Source: SMAG-U1939 sp036376595 (lineage in GTDB: Bacteria > Chloroflexota > Ktedonobacteria > Ktedonobacterales > JADMIN01). From it: 19,873 nucleotides of DNA. Under the pieces are notes generated by a model. That model was not told the origin of the DNA. It did not search any database and worked only from the letters and a program-made list of their open reading frames with translations. Positions within the stretch are counted from its first letter, which is position 1. Each line of letters opens with the position of its first letter. Both the position numbers and the translations under genes were made by a program. Below, one piece after another: positions 1 to 7,772 of the stretch. The stretch lies in the NCBI GenBank assembly GCA_036376595.1, contig DASVAA010000130.1, positions 1-19,873 of the forward strand, written 5' to 3'.

Positions 1-1406
1 GATCCTACGCCTTCGCTGACCCAGGCGATGACGGCGTCGCCGGCTCCCTTGCGAATCTGCTGCTCCTGAGCGGCTCCGGTGCCGTCCGGAGCGATGTCCA
101 CGCCGCTCATACGCGTCGAGGCGCTGAAGGGGATCAGCGTCATGCGCGTGGGGACTATACCCTGCCCGTCGAGCTTGTACTTGTCGCGCGCCAGCACGAC
201 GATCGAGCGGCCTTCGGGCGTCTCGTCGGGGATCGAAGAGAGCAGGGCGGCCTGGGCCAGCTCACGCTCGCTGACCCCCGCGACCGGCAGGAGCTCGGTC
301 GCCATACGGTTGCCGAGGGTGATCGTGCCGGTCTTGTCCAGCAGCAGCACGTCCACGTCGCCCGCCGCCTCCACCGCGCGGCCGCTCATCGCCAGCACGT
401 TGCGCTGCACTAGCCGGTCCATGCCGGCGATGCCGATGGCCGAGAGCAGTCCGCCGATGGTCGTCGGAATCAGGCAGACCAGCAGGGCGATCAACGCCGT
501 GACGCTCACCGGCTGGCCGGAGTAGATGGCGAACGGCTCCAGCGTCACCACCGCCAGCAAGAAGATGATCGTCAGGCTCGCCAGCAGGATGTTGAGCGCC
601 AGCTCGTTGGGCGTCTTCTGCCGGTTGGCGCCCTCAACCAGGGCGATCATGCGATCGAGGAAGGTCTCGCCGGGGTTCGAGGAGATGCGCACGACGATCC
701 AGTCGGAGAGCACGCGCGTGCCGCCCGTTACCGCCGAGCGGTCGCCGCCGCTCTCGCGAATGACGGGGGCGGACTCGCCGGTGATCGCCGACTCATCGAC
801 CGAGGCGACGCCCTCGACCACCTCGCCGTCGCCAGGGATGGACTCGCCGGCCTCGACCAGCACCAGATCGCCCTTGCGCAATTGGGGCGCCGCGACTTCT
901 TCAAAGTTGGTCTTGGGGCCACCGGACACACTGGAGCCGGGCTTGATGCGCTTGGCGAGCGTCTCGGTGCGAGCGCGGCGGAGCGTGTCGGCCTGCGCCT
1001 TGCCGCGCCCCTCTGCCATCGCCTCGGCGAAGTTGGCGAAGAGCACGGTGAACCACAGCCAGATCGTCACGCCGAAGACAAAGAGCCGGTCGCCAGCGAG
1101 GTGGGGGTCGATCAGGGTGCGCACGAGCTCGATGGTGCTGACGACGCTGCCGATCTCGACCACGAACATGACCGGGTTGCGGGCCTGCACGCGCGGGTCG
1201 AGCTTCTTGAAGGCATCGCCGATGGCGCGGCGGGTAATCTTCGGATCGAAGAGCGAGGCGGCGCGGCGCGGTGTGCGCGCCTTGGCCACTTCGCTGCCGA
1301 TGCGCCCACGCTGAGGAGGTGCTGTCTGCGCTGCCTGCCCATTCGGAGACAGTTCTGCCTCGTGTGTGGAGGCGATCTCCGTCGGGGCTTGATCGCGATC
1401 TGCCAT
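1..1406 (-). CDS. kdpB: KdpB, K+-transporting P-type ATPase catalytic subunit (partial, C-terminus outside window)
   Basis: Catalytic subunit of the KdpFABC high-affinity potassium pump in the cytoplasmic membrane; it hydrolyses ATP through a phospho-aspartate intermediate. Translating the minus strand from the ATG at 1406 gives 468 complete codons before the window ends. Visible P-type ATPase motifs are the actuator TGES at residues 209-212, the membrane motif CLIPTT at 311-316, and DKTGT at 357-361 with D357 as phosphorylation site. The KdpB hallmark DETPEGRS lies at 394-401 and KGAGDAV at 453-459. D357 sits about 50 residues later than in E. coli KdpB (D307) because of a polar, probably disordered N-terminal extension of about 50 residues. 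The ATG is preceded by AGG eight bases upstream, inside a perfect 14-base palindrome. kdpA ends 47 bases upstream, so the two are co-transcribed; kdpC should follow to the left. Identification is secure; only the exact start is uncertain. Confidence 0.97.
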   Translation of the reverse strand, partial: MADRDQAPTEIASTHEAELSPNGQAAQTAPPQRGRIGSEVAKARTPRRAASLFDPKITRRAIGDAFKKLDPRVQARNPVMFVVEIGSVVSTIELVRTLIDPHLAGDRLFVFGVTIWLWFTVLFANFAEAMAEGRGKAQADTLRRARTETLAKRIKPGSSVSGGPKTNFEEVAAPQLRKGDLVLVEAGESIPGDGEVVEGVASVDESAITGESAPVIRESGGDRSAVTGGTRVLSDWIVVRISSNPGETFLDRMIALVEGANRQKTPNELALNILLASLTIIFLLAVVTLEPFAIYSGQPVSVTALIALLVCLIPTTIGGLLSAIGIAGMDRLVQRNVLAMSGRAVEAAGDVDVLLLDKTGTITLGNRMATELLPVAGVSERELAQAALLSSIPDETPEGRSIVVLARDKYKLDGQGIVPTRMTLIPFSASTRMSGVDIAPDGTGAAQEQQIRKGAGDAVIAWVSEGVG

Positions 1407-1420
1407 TGCAGGTACCTGCA
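1407..1420. promoter_or_regulatory. 14-base perfect palindrome abutting the kdpB start
   Basis: TGCAGGTACCTGCA is a perfect palindrome that ends directly at the kdpB ATG and contains the only Shine-Dalgarno-like AGG. Folded in the mRNA it could mask the ribosome binding site and tune KdpB relative to KdpA. It may equally be chance. No function is demonstrated. Confidence 0.3.
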
Positions 1421-1453
1421 GTTCTCTCTATCTGTCTATCTGTTCTGGTCGCG

Positions 1454-3214
1454 CTAGAACAGCTTGCCGGCATGCATGAGCAGCTGCTCGACGATCGGGC
1501 CGAGCGCCAGCGCGGGGAAGAAGGTCAACGCGCCGACGATCACGATCACGCCGATCACCAGCCCGCTAAAGATTGGCTTGGTCGTCGGGAATGTGCCTGG
1601 GCTTGCCGCGACCACCCGCTTGCGCACCAGTGAGCCGGCCAGCGCCAATACCGGGATCAGGAAGGCAAAGCGGCCGATCAGCATCGCGAACGCGCCGGTC
1701 CAGTTGTAGAAGGCGAAGGAGGGCGTGCCGACGGTCGTGGTGCCCAGGCCGGCGAATGCCGAGCCGTTGTTGCCGGTCATCGAGCTGAAGGCGTAGAGCA
1801 GCTCGCTCAGGCCGTGCGGGCCGGGGTTGGCGATGGCCGCGGTACCGGGTCGGGTGACGACGCCGATCGCCGTGAAGCCCAGGATCGAGAGTGGCAGGAT
1901 TAGGATGGCGAGCGCCGCCATCTTCATCTCGTACTGCTCGATCTTCTTGCCGAGATACTCCGGCGTTCTGCCGACCATCAAGCCGGCGATGAAGACGGCG
2001 AGCACGGCAAAGACCAGCAGACCGTAGAGACCGGAGCCGACCCCGCCGAAGACGATCTCGCCGAGCTGGATGTTAACCATCGGCACCATGCCGCCGATCG
2101 GCGTGTAGCTGTCGATCCAGCTATTGACCGCGCCGCACGAGGCGTCGGTGGTGATGGTGGCAAACAGTGTCGAGGAGGCGATGCCGAAGCGCAGCTCCTT
2201 GCCCTCCATATTGCCCCCGGGCTGCGCCAGCGCGTACTCATGCGGCGTCTGGTCAATGCCCAGCCGCGCGAACGCCGGATTACCCGCCTGCTCAGCGCCC
2301 AGCGTGACGAACGCCCCCAGGAGGAAGAGCAGGCTTACGGCGCTGAAGAGCACCCAGCCCTGCTTCGTGTTGCCGGCCATCTTGCCGAACATGTAGATCA
2401 GGCCGGCGCCGAGGCTGAAGATCGCGAGCATCTCCAGCAGATTGGTGAACGGCGTGGGATTCTCGAAGGGGTGCGCTGAGTTGGCGTTGAAGAAGCCGCC
2501 GCCGTTGGTGCCCAGCATCTTGATCGCTTCCTGTGAGGCGACTGGCCCCTGCGCAATGGTCTGCGCGAACCCCTGAATGCCCGTGAGGTGGGTGTAGGCG
2601 TTGAAGTTCTGTGGCACGCCCTGCCAGACGAGGACGAGCGCGAAGACGAACGCGAACGGCAGCAGGATGTAGAGGCAGCAGCGGGTGAGGTCCACCCAGA
2701 AGTTGCCCAGGGCGCGGCCGCTGTGCCGTGTGAAGCCGCGGATCACGGCCACGGCAATACAGATGCCCACCGCGGCCGAGACGAAGTTATGAAAGGCGAG
2801 GCCGGCCATCTGCGTGAGATAACTCATGGTCGTCTCGCCGCCGTAGTTCTGCCAGTTGGTGTTGGTCAAGAAGCTGACGGCGGTGTTCCAGGCAAGCAGC
2901 GGGTCTACCGGGCCTTGCCCCGCGGGGTTGAGCGGCAGGTGGTTCTGGATACGCTCGAAAATGTAGAGCGGCACCGTCGAGATGACCTCGAAGAGCAGCA
3001 TCGCGACGGTGTAGATCTTCCAGTCGTGCTCGCGCCGCTCATCCACGCCCGAGATGGTGTACAGCACCCGCTCAACCGGCCGCAGCACCGGCTCGAGCCA
3101 GGTGCTCTTCTTCTCAAAGACGGCGATGAGATAGAGGCCCACCGGCTTGGTGATGAGCAGCAGCAGCGCGAAGTAGACCAGGACCTGGGCGACGCCGTTG
3201 AAGGTAAACGACAT
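1454..3214 (-). CDS. kdpA: KdpA, K+-binding and translocating subunit of the Kdp ATPase
   Basis: Potassium channel-like subunit of KdpFABC that binds and conducts K+ across the cytoplasmic membrane. The 586-residue product (E. coli KdpA is 557) is strongly hydrophobic with about ten membrane segments. It carries the four KdpA selectivity-filter-like loops: a TNTNWQNYGGE segment, GTNGGGFFNANSAHP, TTDASCGAVNS and SSMTGNNGSAF. I chose the ATG at 3214 because AGGTGGGG lies 9 bases upstream. A GTG five codons earlier (3229) is in frame but has no ribosome binding site and lies at the kdpF stop. kdpF ends 15 bases upstream and kdpB starts 47 bases downstream, so it sits inside the operon. Length and motifs are complete, with no sign of damage. 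Confidence 0.97.
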   Translation of the reverse strand: MSFTFNGVAQVLVYFALLLLITKPVGLYLIAVFEKKSTWLEPVLRPVERVLYTISGVDERREHDWKIYTVAMLLFEVISTVPLYIFERIQNHLPLNPAGQGPVDPLLAWNTAVSFLTNTNWQNYGGETTMSYLTQMAGLAFHNFVSAAVGICIAVAVIRGFTRHSGRALGNFWVDLTRCCLYILLPFAFVFALVLVWQGVPQNFNAYTHLTGIQGFAQTIAQGPVASQEAIKMLGTNGGGFFNANSAHPFENPTPFTNLLEMLAIFSLGAGLIYMFGKMAGNTKQGWVLFSAVSLLFLLGAFVTLGAEQAGNPAFARLGIDQTPHEYALAQPGGNMEGKELRFGIASSTLFATITTDASCGAVNSWIDSYTPIGGMVPMVNIQLGEIVFGGVGSGLYGLLVFAVLAVFIAGLMVGRTPEYLGKKIEQYEMKMAALAILILPLSILGFTAIGVVTRPGTAAIANPGPHGLSELLYAFSSMTGNNGSAFAGLGTTTVGTPSFAFYNWTGAFAMLIGRFAFLIPVLALAGSLVRKRVVAASPGTFPTTKPIFSGLVIGVIVIVGALTFFPALALGPIVEQLLMHAGKLF

Positions 3215-3229
3215 GACGTGCAGCCCCAC

Positions 3230-3319
3230 CTAGAATTTGTCGGGCCGCAGCAGTGCGACCGCGAGATAAATCGTCACCAACAAGGCAACGATGCCGGTCA
3301 GGATGTATTCGAGTCCCAT
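3230..3319 (-). CDS. kdpF: KdpF, small stabilising subunit of the Kdp ATPase
   Basis: A 29-residue single-helix membrane peptide immediately upstream of kdpA. The sequence starts MGLEYILTGIVALLVTIYLA and ends with LLRPDKF, the typical KdpF pattern of one hydrophobic helix followed by a short basic tail ending near the kdpA start. In E. coli KdpF stabilises the KdpABC complex. GGAGGGG lies six bases upstream of the ATG at 3319, a strong ribosome binding site. The stop codon lies 15 bases before the kdpA ATG. It is easily missed because of its size, but position, length and sequence all agree. Confidence 0.93.
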   Translation of the reverse strand: MGLEYILTGIVALLVTIYLAVALLRPDKF

Positions 3320-3349
3320 GAGCCCCTCCGGTCCGGATAATCCTTCGGT

Positions 3350-3433
3350 CTACAGCCGGTCGCAGGCGTAGACGAACGCGATCAGCAGCGCGAACGAGAC
3401 CGCCGAAACGGCGGCGAACAAGAGATCAGCCAT
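3350..3433 (-). CDS. 27-residue predicted membrane peptide upstream of kdpF
   Basis: A 27-residue open frame, MADLLFAAVSAVSFALLIAF followed by VYACDRL, starts at the ATG at 3433 with AAAGG eight bases upstream and ends 30 bases before the kdpF start. It is one hydrophobic helix with a short charged tail, the same architecture as KdpF. Its placement between the receiver gene and kdpF suggests a second small Kdp subunit or a paralogue of KdpF. From memory, short unnamed membrane ORFs occur at this position in some other high-GC kdp operons, but I cannot verify a family here. The function is unknown. Confidence 0.65.
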   Translation of the reverse strand: MADLLFAAVSAVSFALLIAFVYACDRL

Positions 3434-3445
3434 TGCACGAGCCTT

Positions 3446-3862
3446 TCACACCTGAGTCGCCAGGCTACCCTGCGGCCGCGGCACCATGCGCGCGACAAGC
3501 CGCATCAGCGCGTCCACGGGGAAGGGCTTGAGCAGCACCGCGTCGGGGTGAAACTCGTCCAGCCGGCACGGCGCCGGGCGCACCGCGGTTGTGACGACTA
3601 CTCGCGGCGCATAGGCGGTGTGATAGCTATCCGCAAGCTCGGGGCGATGCAGGGCGCGCAGCACATCCCAGCCGGTGCGGTCGGGCAAATAGATGTCGAG
3701 CACGATCACGTCAAAGGGGCGCGGAAACGCCCTCACCGCCTCCAGCGCGGTCTCGACGCTATCCGCCTCGGCAACTGTATAGCCCCGTCGGGCAAAGTTG
3801 ATCGTCAGGATGCGGCGCAGCTGGTCGTCATCCTCGACGAGGAGCACCGATGCCATTGCCAT
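3446..3862 (-). CDS. Stand-alone response-regulator receiver (REC) domain protein
   Basis: A 138-residue protein consisting of one receiver domain with no output domain. The acidic pocket EDDD is at residues 10-13, the likely phospho-acceptor is D56 in VLDIYLPD, the switch Thr is T91 or T92 in VVVTTA, and the conserved Lys is K112 in LLKPFP. The frame continues 23 codons upstream to a GTG at 3931, but I chose the ATG at 3862 because GGAAGGCGG lies nine bases before it and the REC fold begins there. It sits between kdpE (233 bases upstream) and the small peptide gene (12 bases downstream), in the same direction. It may be a phosphate sink or a second partner of KdpD, or serve another kinase. 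The REC identity is firm; the role is inference. Confidence 0.88.
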   Translation of the reverse strand: MAMASVLLVEDDDQLRRILTINFARRGYTVAEADSVETALEAVRAFPRPFDVIVLDIYLPDRTGWDVLRALHRPELADSYHTAYAPRVVVTTAVRPAPCRLDEFHPDAVLLKPFPVDALMRLVARMVPRPQGSLATQV

Positions 3863-4052
3863 GCTCGGATACCGCCTTCCCATGGTGTGCGCGGCGGAGA
3901 TCATCCAAGCGACGTCCATCGCGAGACCCACGGAAGAACGATACGCGGCATCAACTAAGGGCCGCCTAAAGAAGAGGTGCGGAGCGCCTCAAGAAATCCT
4001 CAATGTCTTGCGGCGCACAGACATGCGGGCGGGGCGCTACGTGGTGGCACGT

Positions 4053-4070
4053 ATGCCAGCCCGTTGGCAT
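4053..4070. other. Small inverted repeat in the kdpE to receiver-gene gap
   Basis: ATGCCA (4053-4058) and TGGCAT (4065-4070) form a perfect six-base inverted repeat with a six-base loop, 26 bases after the kdpE stop. There is no T-run, so a classical terminator is not supported. The rest of the 233-base gap 3863-4095 shows no gene. Confidence 0.25.
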
Positions 4071-4095
4071 CTCGTTTGCAACGGAGGGCTGAAGA

Positions 4096-4896
4096 TTATG
4101 GCTCACTGCGCAAGCGATAGCCGATGCCGGCTTCGGTGAGGAGGTACTGCGGGCGACTGGGGTCCGGCTCGATCTTGCGCCGCAATTGGCCGACGAAGAC
4201 GTAAAGATACTGATCCTCGGCGGCATATTGCGGCCCCCACACCGCCTGAAGCAGCGTGCGGCGAGTGATCACCTTGCCGGCATGGATCGCCAGATACTTG
4301 AGCATCTCGTACTCCGTGGGCGTCAGGTGGACCTCGCGTCCATCCACGGTGACTTGCCGCCGCTCGAAGTCTATGACGAGGCCGCCGGTTTGGAAGCGCG
4401 CGTCTGGCGCGCCGCCGGACGCTCCCGCGCTGGAGTGGGCGGCATGGCGCAGCGCGACCCGAATGCGGGCAATCAGCTCGCGCATGCTGAAGGGCTTGGT
4501 GAGGTAATCGTCGGCGCCCAGCTCCAGCGCCGCGACCTTGTCGGCGTCGTCGCCGCGCACTGAGAGCACGATGATCGGCACGACGGACCAGGTGCGGAGC
4601 TGGCGGCAGACCTCGATGCCGTCCACGTCTGGGAGCGTCAGGTCAAGAATCACCACGTCTGGATGCCAGCGGGCGGCCAGGTCGAGTCCCTGTGCCCCGG
4701 TGAGCGCCCCCTCCACGACGAACTGCTCGCCCGCCAGCCGCGTGCGGATCGCGCGCTGGAGCTCCGGCTCGTCGTCAATCACCAGCACCCGCACCCCTCC
4801 TCCGTGCCCACGGGCGGTCTGGGGGGCTTCGGGCGTGCCAGCGTGGGCGTCGCGTGTGGGGTCGGGCGCCCCTGTGTCGTGCGGCGAGTCTTTCAT
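4096..4896 (-). CDS. kdpE: KdpE, OmpR-family response regulator
   Basis: Response regulator that, when phosphorylated by the neighbouring KdpD-like kinase, is expected to activate the kdp structural genes. The 266-residue product has a 34-residue polar N-terminal extension (E. coli KdpE is about 225 residues). Its receiver domain has D41-D42 as acidic pocket, D85 in VVILDLTLPD as phospho-acceptor, S112 and K134 in LTKPFS. A winged-helix DNA-binding domain occupies about 168-264, with the motif LTPTEYEMLKYLAIHAGKVI and the KdpE-typical QYLYVFVGQLRRKIEPD near the recognition helix. The ATG at 4896 has GGAGG six bases upstream and overlaps the kdpD stop in ATGA, which indicates translational coupling. 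The family is certain; the name KdpE rests on sequence and context. Confidence 0.95.
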   Translation of the reverse strand: MKDSPHDTGAPDPTRDAHAGTPEAPQTARGHGGGVRVLVIDDEPELQRAIRTRLAGEQFVVEGALTGAQGLDLAARWHPDVVILDLTLPDVDGIEVCRQLRTWSVVPIIVLSVRGDDADKVAALELGADDYLTKPFSMRELIARIRVALRHAAHSSAGASGGAPDARFQTGGLVIDFERRQVTVDGREVHLTPTEYEMLKYLAIHAGKVITRRTLLQAVWGPQYAAEDQYLYVFVGQLRRKIEPDPSRPQYLLTEAGIGYRLRSEP

Positions 4897-6725
4897 GCGT
4901 GGCCTCCGCCGGCCGAATCTGCCACGCGCCGCGCGTCCGGCGGCTCGGCCGTGCCCGCTGCAACGGCGTCCTGCGCCAGCGGCAGCGTGAGCACCACGGT
5001 GGCGCCTGTCCCCGGCGTGCTTTCCGCCCAGATGCGCCCGCCGTGCGCTTCGACGATCGCCGCGCTGATCGCCAGCCCCAAGCCAGTACCTGTCGGCGGC
5101 CGCTGCGTCGCCCAGGGCAGCTCGACGTGCTGGACACGATAGAACTTGTCGAAGATCAGGTGCAGCTCATGCGGCGGAATCCCAATGCCTCGATCCGTCA
5201 CGCGGACTTCCACCTCCTCCGTCTCCTCCAATATACGAGCGCCAATCCGAATTGGCGTCTCTGGCGGCGAGTATTTCAGGGCGTTCTCAATCAGGTTCGT
5301 CAAAACCTCCTCGATCTGTCCGTGATCGAGGGGCACCGGGGGTACGTCATCCGGCACGGCGACCTCGACTGTGCGACCGGCAGTGCGCCCCACCAGGTCC
5401 AGCCGATCGAGCACGGTCGCGATGACATCCCCAATGGGATACCACTGCGTGTGGGGAACGGCCACGCCGGCTTCGAGCCGCGAGAGATCGATCAGGTTGC
5501 TGACGAGGCGCCCCAGCCGGTCGGCGCTGCTGGCGATAGTCTGCGCGAACTCGCGGCGCTCCGCGTCGGTCCATTGCATCTCCGGCTCCAGCAGACTTTC
5601 GGCCGCCACCTGGATCGCGGCGAGGGGCGTCTGCAGATCGTGGGTGACGGAGCCGAGCAGCGCATCCTTGAGCTGATCGCCTTCGCGCAGCGCCTCGGCG
5701 TGAACCGCTTCGCGCTGAAGCGCAAGTCGATCGATCGCCAGCGCGATCTGCTCGCAGAAGGCGGCAAACAGTGTGGCCCACGGCTCCGGCGTGTCTCCCG
5801 GCTGCTCCATGCTGGCGGCCGCGACCAGTGCGCGCACTGCCAGCTGGCCCGCGAGACCCAAGAGGCCAACCATCTTCGCTCCGCTCCGCAGCGGGACGAA
5901 ATAGATCAGCGTCGCCGGTCCGTCGCCCGGAGCATTGTCGCGCGCGTGCAGCTCGCCGCCGACCGCCGCGCCACGCTCCAAGGCCCAGCTCGCCTGACCG
6001 GCATGCTCGCGGATGGTGAGCGAGAGCGAATCCGTAAAGGGTCCTTCCGCCGGCATCAGCGCGCGCACCGCCGGACGCCCCTCATTATCGGACAGGATCA
6101 CGGCACACGCCTCGACACCGGCAGGATCAAAGACCTGCGCAACGCGCTCCGCCACCGCCGCCAGCAGGGCAGACTCATCAGGAGTCGAGGCCGTCAGTTG
6201 GGCCAGATGGTAGAGCGTCGCGGTGCGCTGCTCGCTGGCGAGCGCCTGCTGCCGGCTGGCGATGGCCTCCTGGGCGCGCGTCTGGATCGCCGCGGTCAGG
6301 TGCCCGCCAACGAGCGCCGCGGCAAGCAGCGCGAAGAGTGAGAGCCACTCGGTGGGGTCGTCCACGGTCAACTTGAAGAGCGGCGGGATGAAGAAGAAGT
6401 CGTAGGCGAGGAACGCCAGAACAGATGCCATGATCCCCGGACCACGCCCGTAGGTGGCGGCGAGGGCAAGCACCACCAGCAGGTAGATCAGCGAGATATT
6501 GGCGATGTGGACCCGGAGCTGGATGAGGGCGATGACGAGCGAGGCGGCGCCAACCCCCACGGGCGCGAGCATGTAGCCCGCGATGCGCGACGCCTGCGCG
6601 CGCGCCGCAAGCCGCGCGACTGGCTGCAGCCGGACACGCATCTGTGCACGCAGCCACGGCCATGCGATGCGGCGCGATCCTGCCGGTGCGATCTGAGGTA
6701 CCTTACGGATATAGGGTGAAGACAT
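4893..6725 (-). CDS. kdpD: KdpD-like sensor histidine kinase lacking the N-terminal KdpD and Usp domains
   Basis: Membrane histidine kinase partner of KdpE. From the ATG at 6725 the product is 610 residues, against about 894 in E. coli KdpD. Four membrane segments (about 50-142, DUF4118 type, with the loop YDFFFIPPLFKLTVDD) are followed by a GAF-like region (about 170-337). A HisKA domain has H362 in SVTHDLQTPLAAI. A HATPase domain has the N-box NLIENALKYSPP (about 477-488), G1 DRGIGIPP (from 511), FDKFYR and G2 GTGLGLAI (from 546). The N-terminal KdpD domain with its Walker motif and the Usp domain are absent, so cytosolic ligand sensing must differ or reside elsewhere. The frame is open 48 codons further upstream, but that stretch lacks recognisable domains. 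No good ribosome binding site marks any start, so the start is uncertain. Confidence 0.9.
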   Translation of the reverse strand: MSSPYIRKVPQIAPAGSRRIAWPWLRAQMRVRLQPVARLAARAQASRIAGYMLAPVGVGAASLVIALIQLRVHIANISLIYLLVVLALAATYGRGPGIMASVLAFLAYDFFFIPPLFKLTVDDPTEWLSLFALLAAALVGGHLTAAIQTRAQEAIASRQQALASEQRTATLYHLAQLTASTPDESALLAAVAERVAQVFDPAGVEACAVILSDNEGRPAVRALMPAEGPFTDSLSLTIREHAGQASWALERGAAVGGELHARDNAPGDGPATLIYFVPLRSGAKMVGLLGLAGQLAVRALVAAASMEQPGDTPEPWATLFAAFCEQIALAIDRLALQREAVHAEALREGDQLKDALLGSVTHDLQTPLAAIQVAAESLLEPEMQWTDAERREFAQTIASSADRLGRLVSNLIDLSRLEAGVAVPHTQWYPIGDVIATVLDRLDLVGRTAGRTVEVAVPDDVPPVPLDHGQIEEVLTNLIENALKYSPPETPIRIGARILEETEEVEVRVTDRGIGIPPHELHLIFDKFYRVQHVELPWATQRPPTGTGLGLAISAAIVEAHGGRIWAESTPGTGATVVLTLPLAQDAVAAGTAEPPDARRVADSAGGGHA

Positions 6726-6738
6726 GTGGTGACACCAC
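6726..6738. promoter_or_regulatory. Inverted repeat GTGGTG-A-CACCAC at the kdpD start (possible operator)
   Basis: Two perfect six-base half-sites separated by one base end directly at the presumed kdpD start codon. The spacing is too short for a hairpin but fits a site for a dimeric DNA-binding protein. It could be an operator for the kdp operon; no binding protein can be named from the sequence. Confidence 0.3.
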
Positions 6739-6807
6739 GGTTGCTCGCGGCCGATGCCCGCAAGCGCGGCGGCACACCACGTCGCGATGCTGTGCTCGGC
6801 CGCATCC

Positions 6808-6818
6808 GGTATCATACC
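6808..6818 (-). promoter_or_regulatory. Possible -10 element (TATGAT) for the kdp operon
   Basis: In the 237-base divergent intergenic region between kdpD and the kinase-fold gene, the minus strand reads GGTATGATACC, which contains TATGAT (five of six to TATAAT) about 85 bases before the kdpD start. No convincing -35 hexamer lies 17 bases upstream. The 11-base stretch is also a near-palindrome (GGTAT, one base, ATACC). Confidence 0.3.
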
Positions 6819-6962
6819 CCGCACGCACACCCTCCCGCGGAGGCCGCGGGCACGACACCTCAGCGGCAATGCGTGGCAATGCTACGTCTGTCTGGTGTGC
6901 GCGTGATACGATGCGCGGTGAAGGTCGCCTGTGAGACCAGGAGTTGAGAAGGGGTGAGCACG

Positions 6963-7772
6963 ATGCCCGACACGCCAAGCCGCCCGCGCGAGCTGCGCCG
7001 CGTCTCCGCCACGCGCTACGTGACGCCGCTGCGCGAGGGCGGCTCGCTGCCGGGGCTGATGGAAGCCGATGACGAGGGCATCTACGTGGTCAAGTTCCGC
7101 GGTGCGGGGCAGGGACCCAAGGCGTTGGTGGCCGAGGTGATCGCCGGCGAGATTGGGCGCGCGCTGGGCCTGAGCGTGCCGGAGCTGGTGCTGATCGATC
7201 TCGATGCGGCGCTGGGCCGCAGCGAGCGTGACTACGAGGTGCGCTCGCTGATCGTCGGCAGCGCGGGCCTGAACCTGGGGATGGACTTCCTGCCGGGGGC
7301 GCTGGCCTACGAGCCAGGTGCCTCGCCGCGCGTGGACGCCGACCTCGCCTCGCGCATTGTCTGGTTCGACGCCTTCGTCACCAACGTGGACCGCACGGCG
7401 CGCAACCCCAACCTGCTCGAATGGCACCGCCGTTTGTGGCTAATCGACCACGGCGCCGCGCTCTACTTCCACCACGGCGCCAGTGGCGACTATCCGGCGC
7501 GGGCGGGCGCGACATTCCCGCGGATCGCCGATCACGTGCTGCTGCCCAATGCCGCGCGTCTGGAGGAGGCGGATGCGGCGCTGCGGCCGCTGCTGGACCG
7601 CGCGACACTGGAAGCCATCGTGCGCCTCGTGCCCGACGAGTGGCTGGCGCAGCCCGGCGCCCCCGCGCTCGAGGATCAGCGCGCGGCATACATCGAGTAC
7701 CTGGCGCGGCGCCTGGAGCATGCCGAGCAGTTTGTGGAGGAGGCCCAGCGTGCCCGCGCGCAGCACGTTTGA
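6963..7772 (+). CDS. HipA-like kinase-fold protein (HipA_2 type)
   Basis: A 269-residue protein with a compact HipA-like kinase fold. YVVKFRG at 41-47 offers K44 as the ATP-binding lysine. NVDRTARNPNLL at 141-152 looks like the catalytic loop with D143 and N148. LWLIDHGAALYF at 158-169 matches the metal-binding segment with D162. It lacks the N-terminal extra domain of classical HipA. I chose the ATG at 6963 because AAGGGG lies eight bases upstream; the in-frame GTG at 6954 sits too close to that site. It overlaps the following DUF3037 gene by 23 bases, a pairing I know from other bacteria. The substrate is unknown, and a toxin role should not be assumed from the fold alone. The C-terminal quarter is helical and has no recognised motif. 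Confidence 0.85.
   Translation: MPDTPSRPRELRRVSATRYVTPLREGGSLPGLMEADDEGIYVVKFRGAGQGPKALVAEVIAGEIGRALGLSVPELVLIDLDAALGRSERDYEVRSLIVGSAGLNLGMDFLPGALAYEPGASPRVDADLASRIVWFDAFVTNVDRTARNPNLLEWHRRLWLIDHGAALYFHHGASGDYPARAGATFPRIADHVLLPNAARLEEADAALRPLLDRATLEAIVRLVPDEWLAQPGAPALEDQRAAYIEYLARRLEHAEQFVEEAQRARAQHV

Noticed and set aside
901..1473. A 190-codon minus-strand frame overlapping the kdpB start
   Set aside because: It is a different frame of the same strand; the true kdpB frame carries all expected motifs.
4854..6341. A 495-codon open frame on the plus strand opposite kdpD
   Set aside because: It is antisense to a clear histidine kinase, is full of Arg and Gln, and has no domain. It is a shadow of GC-rich coding sequence.
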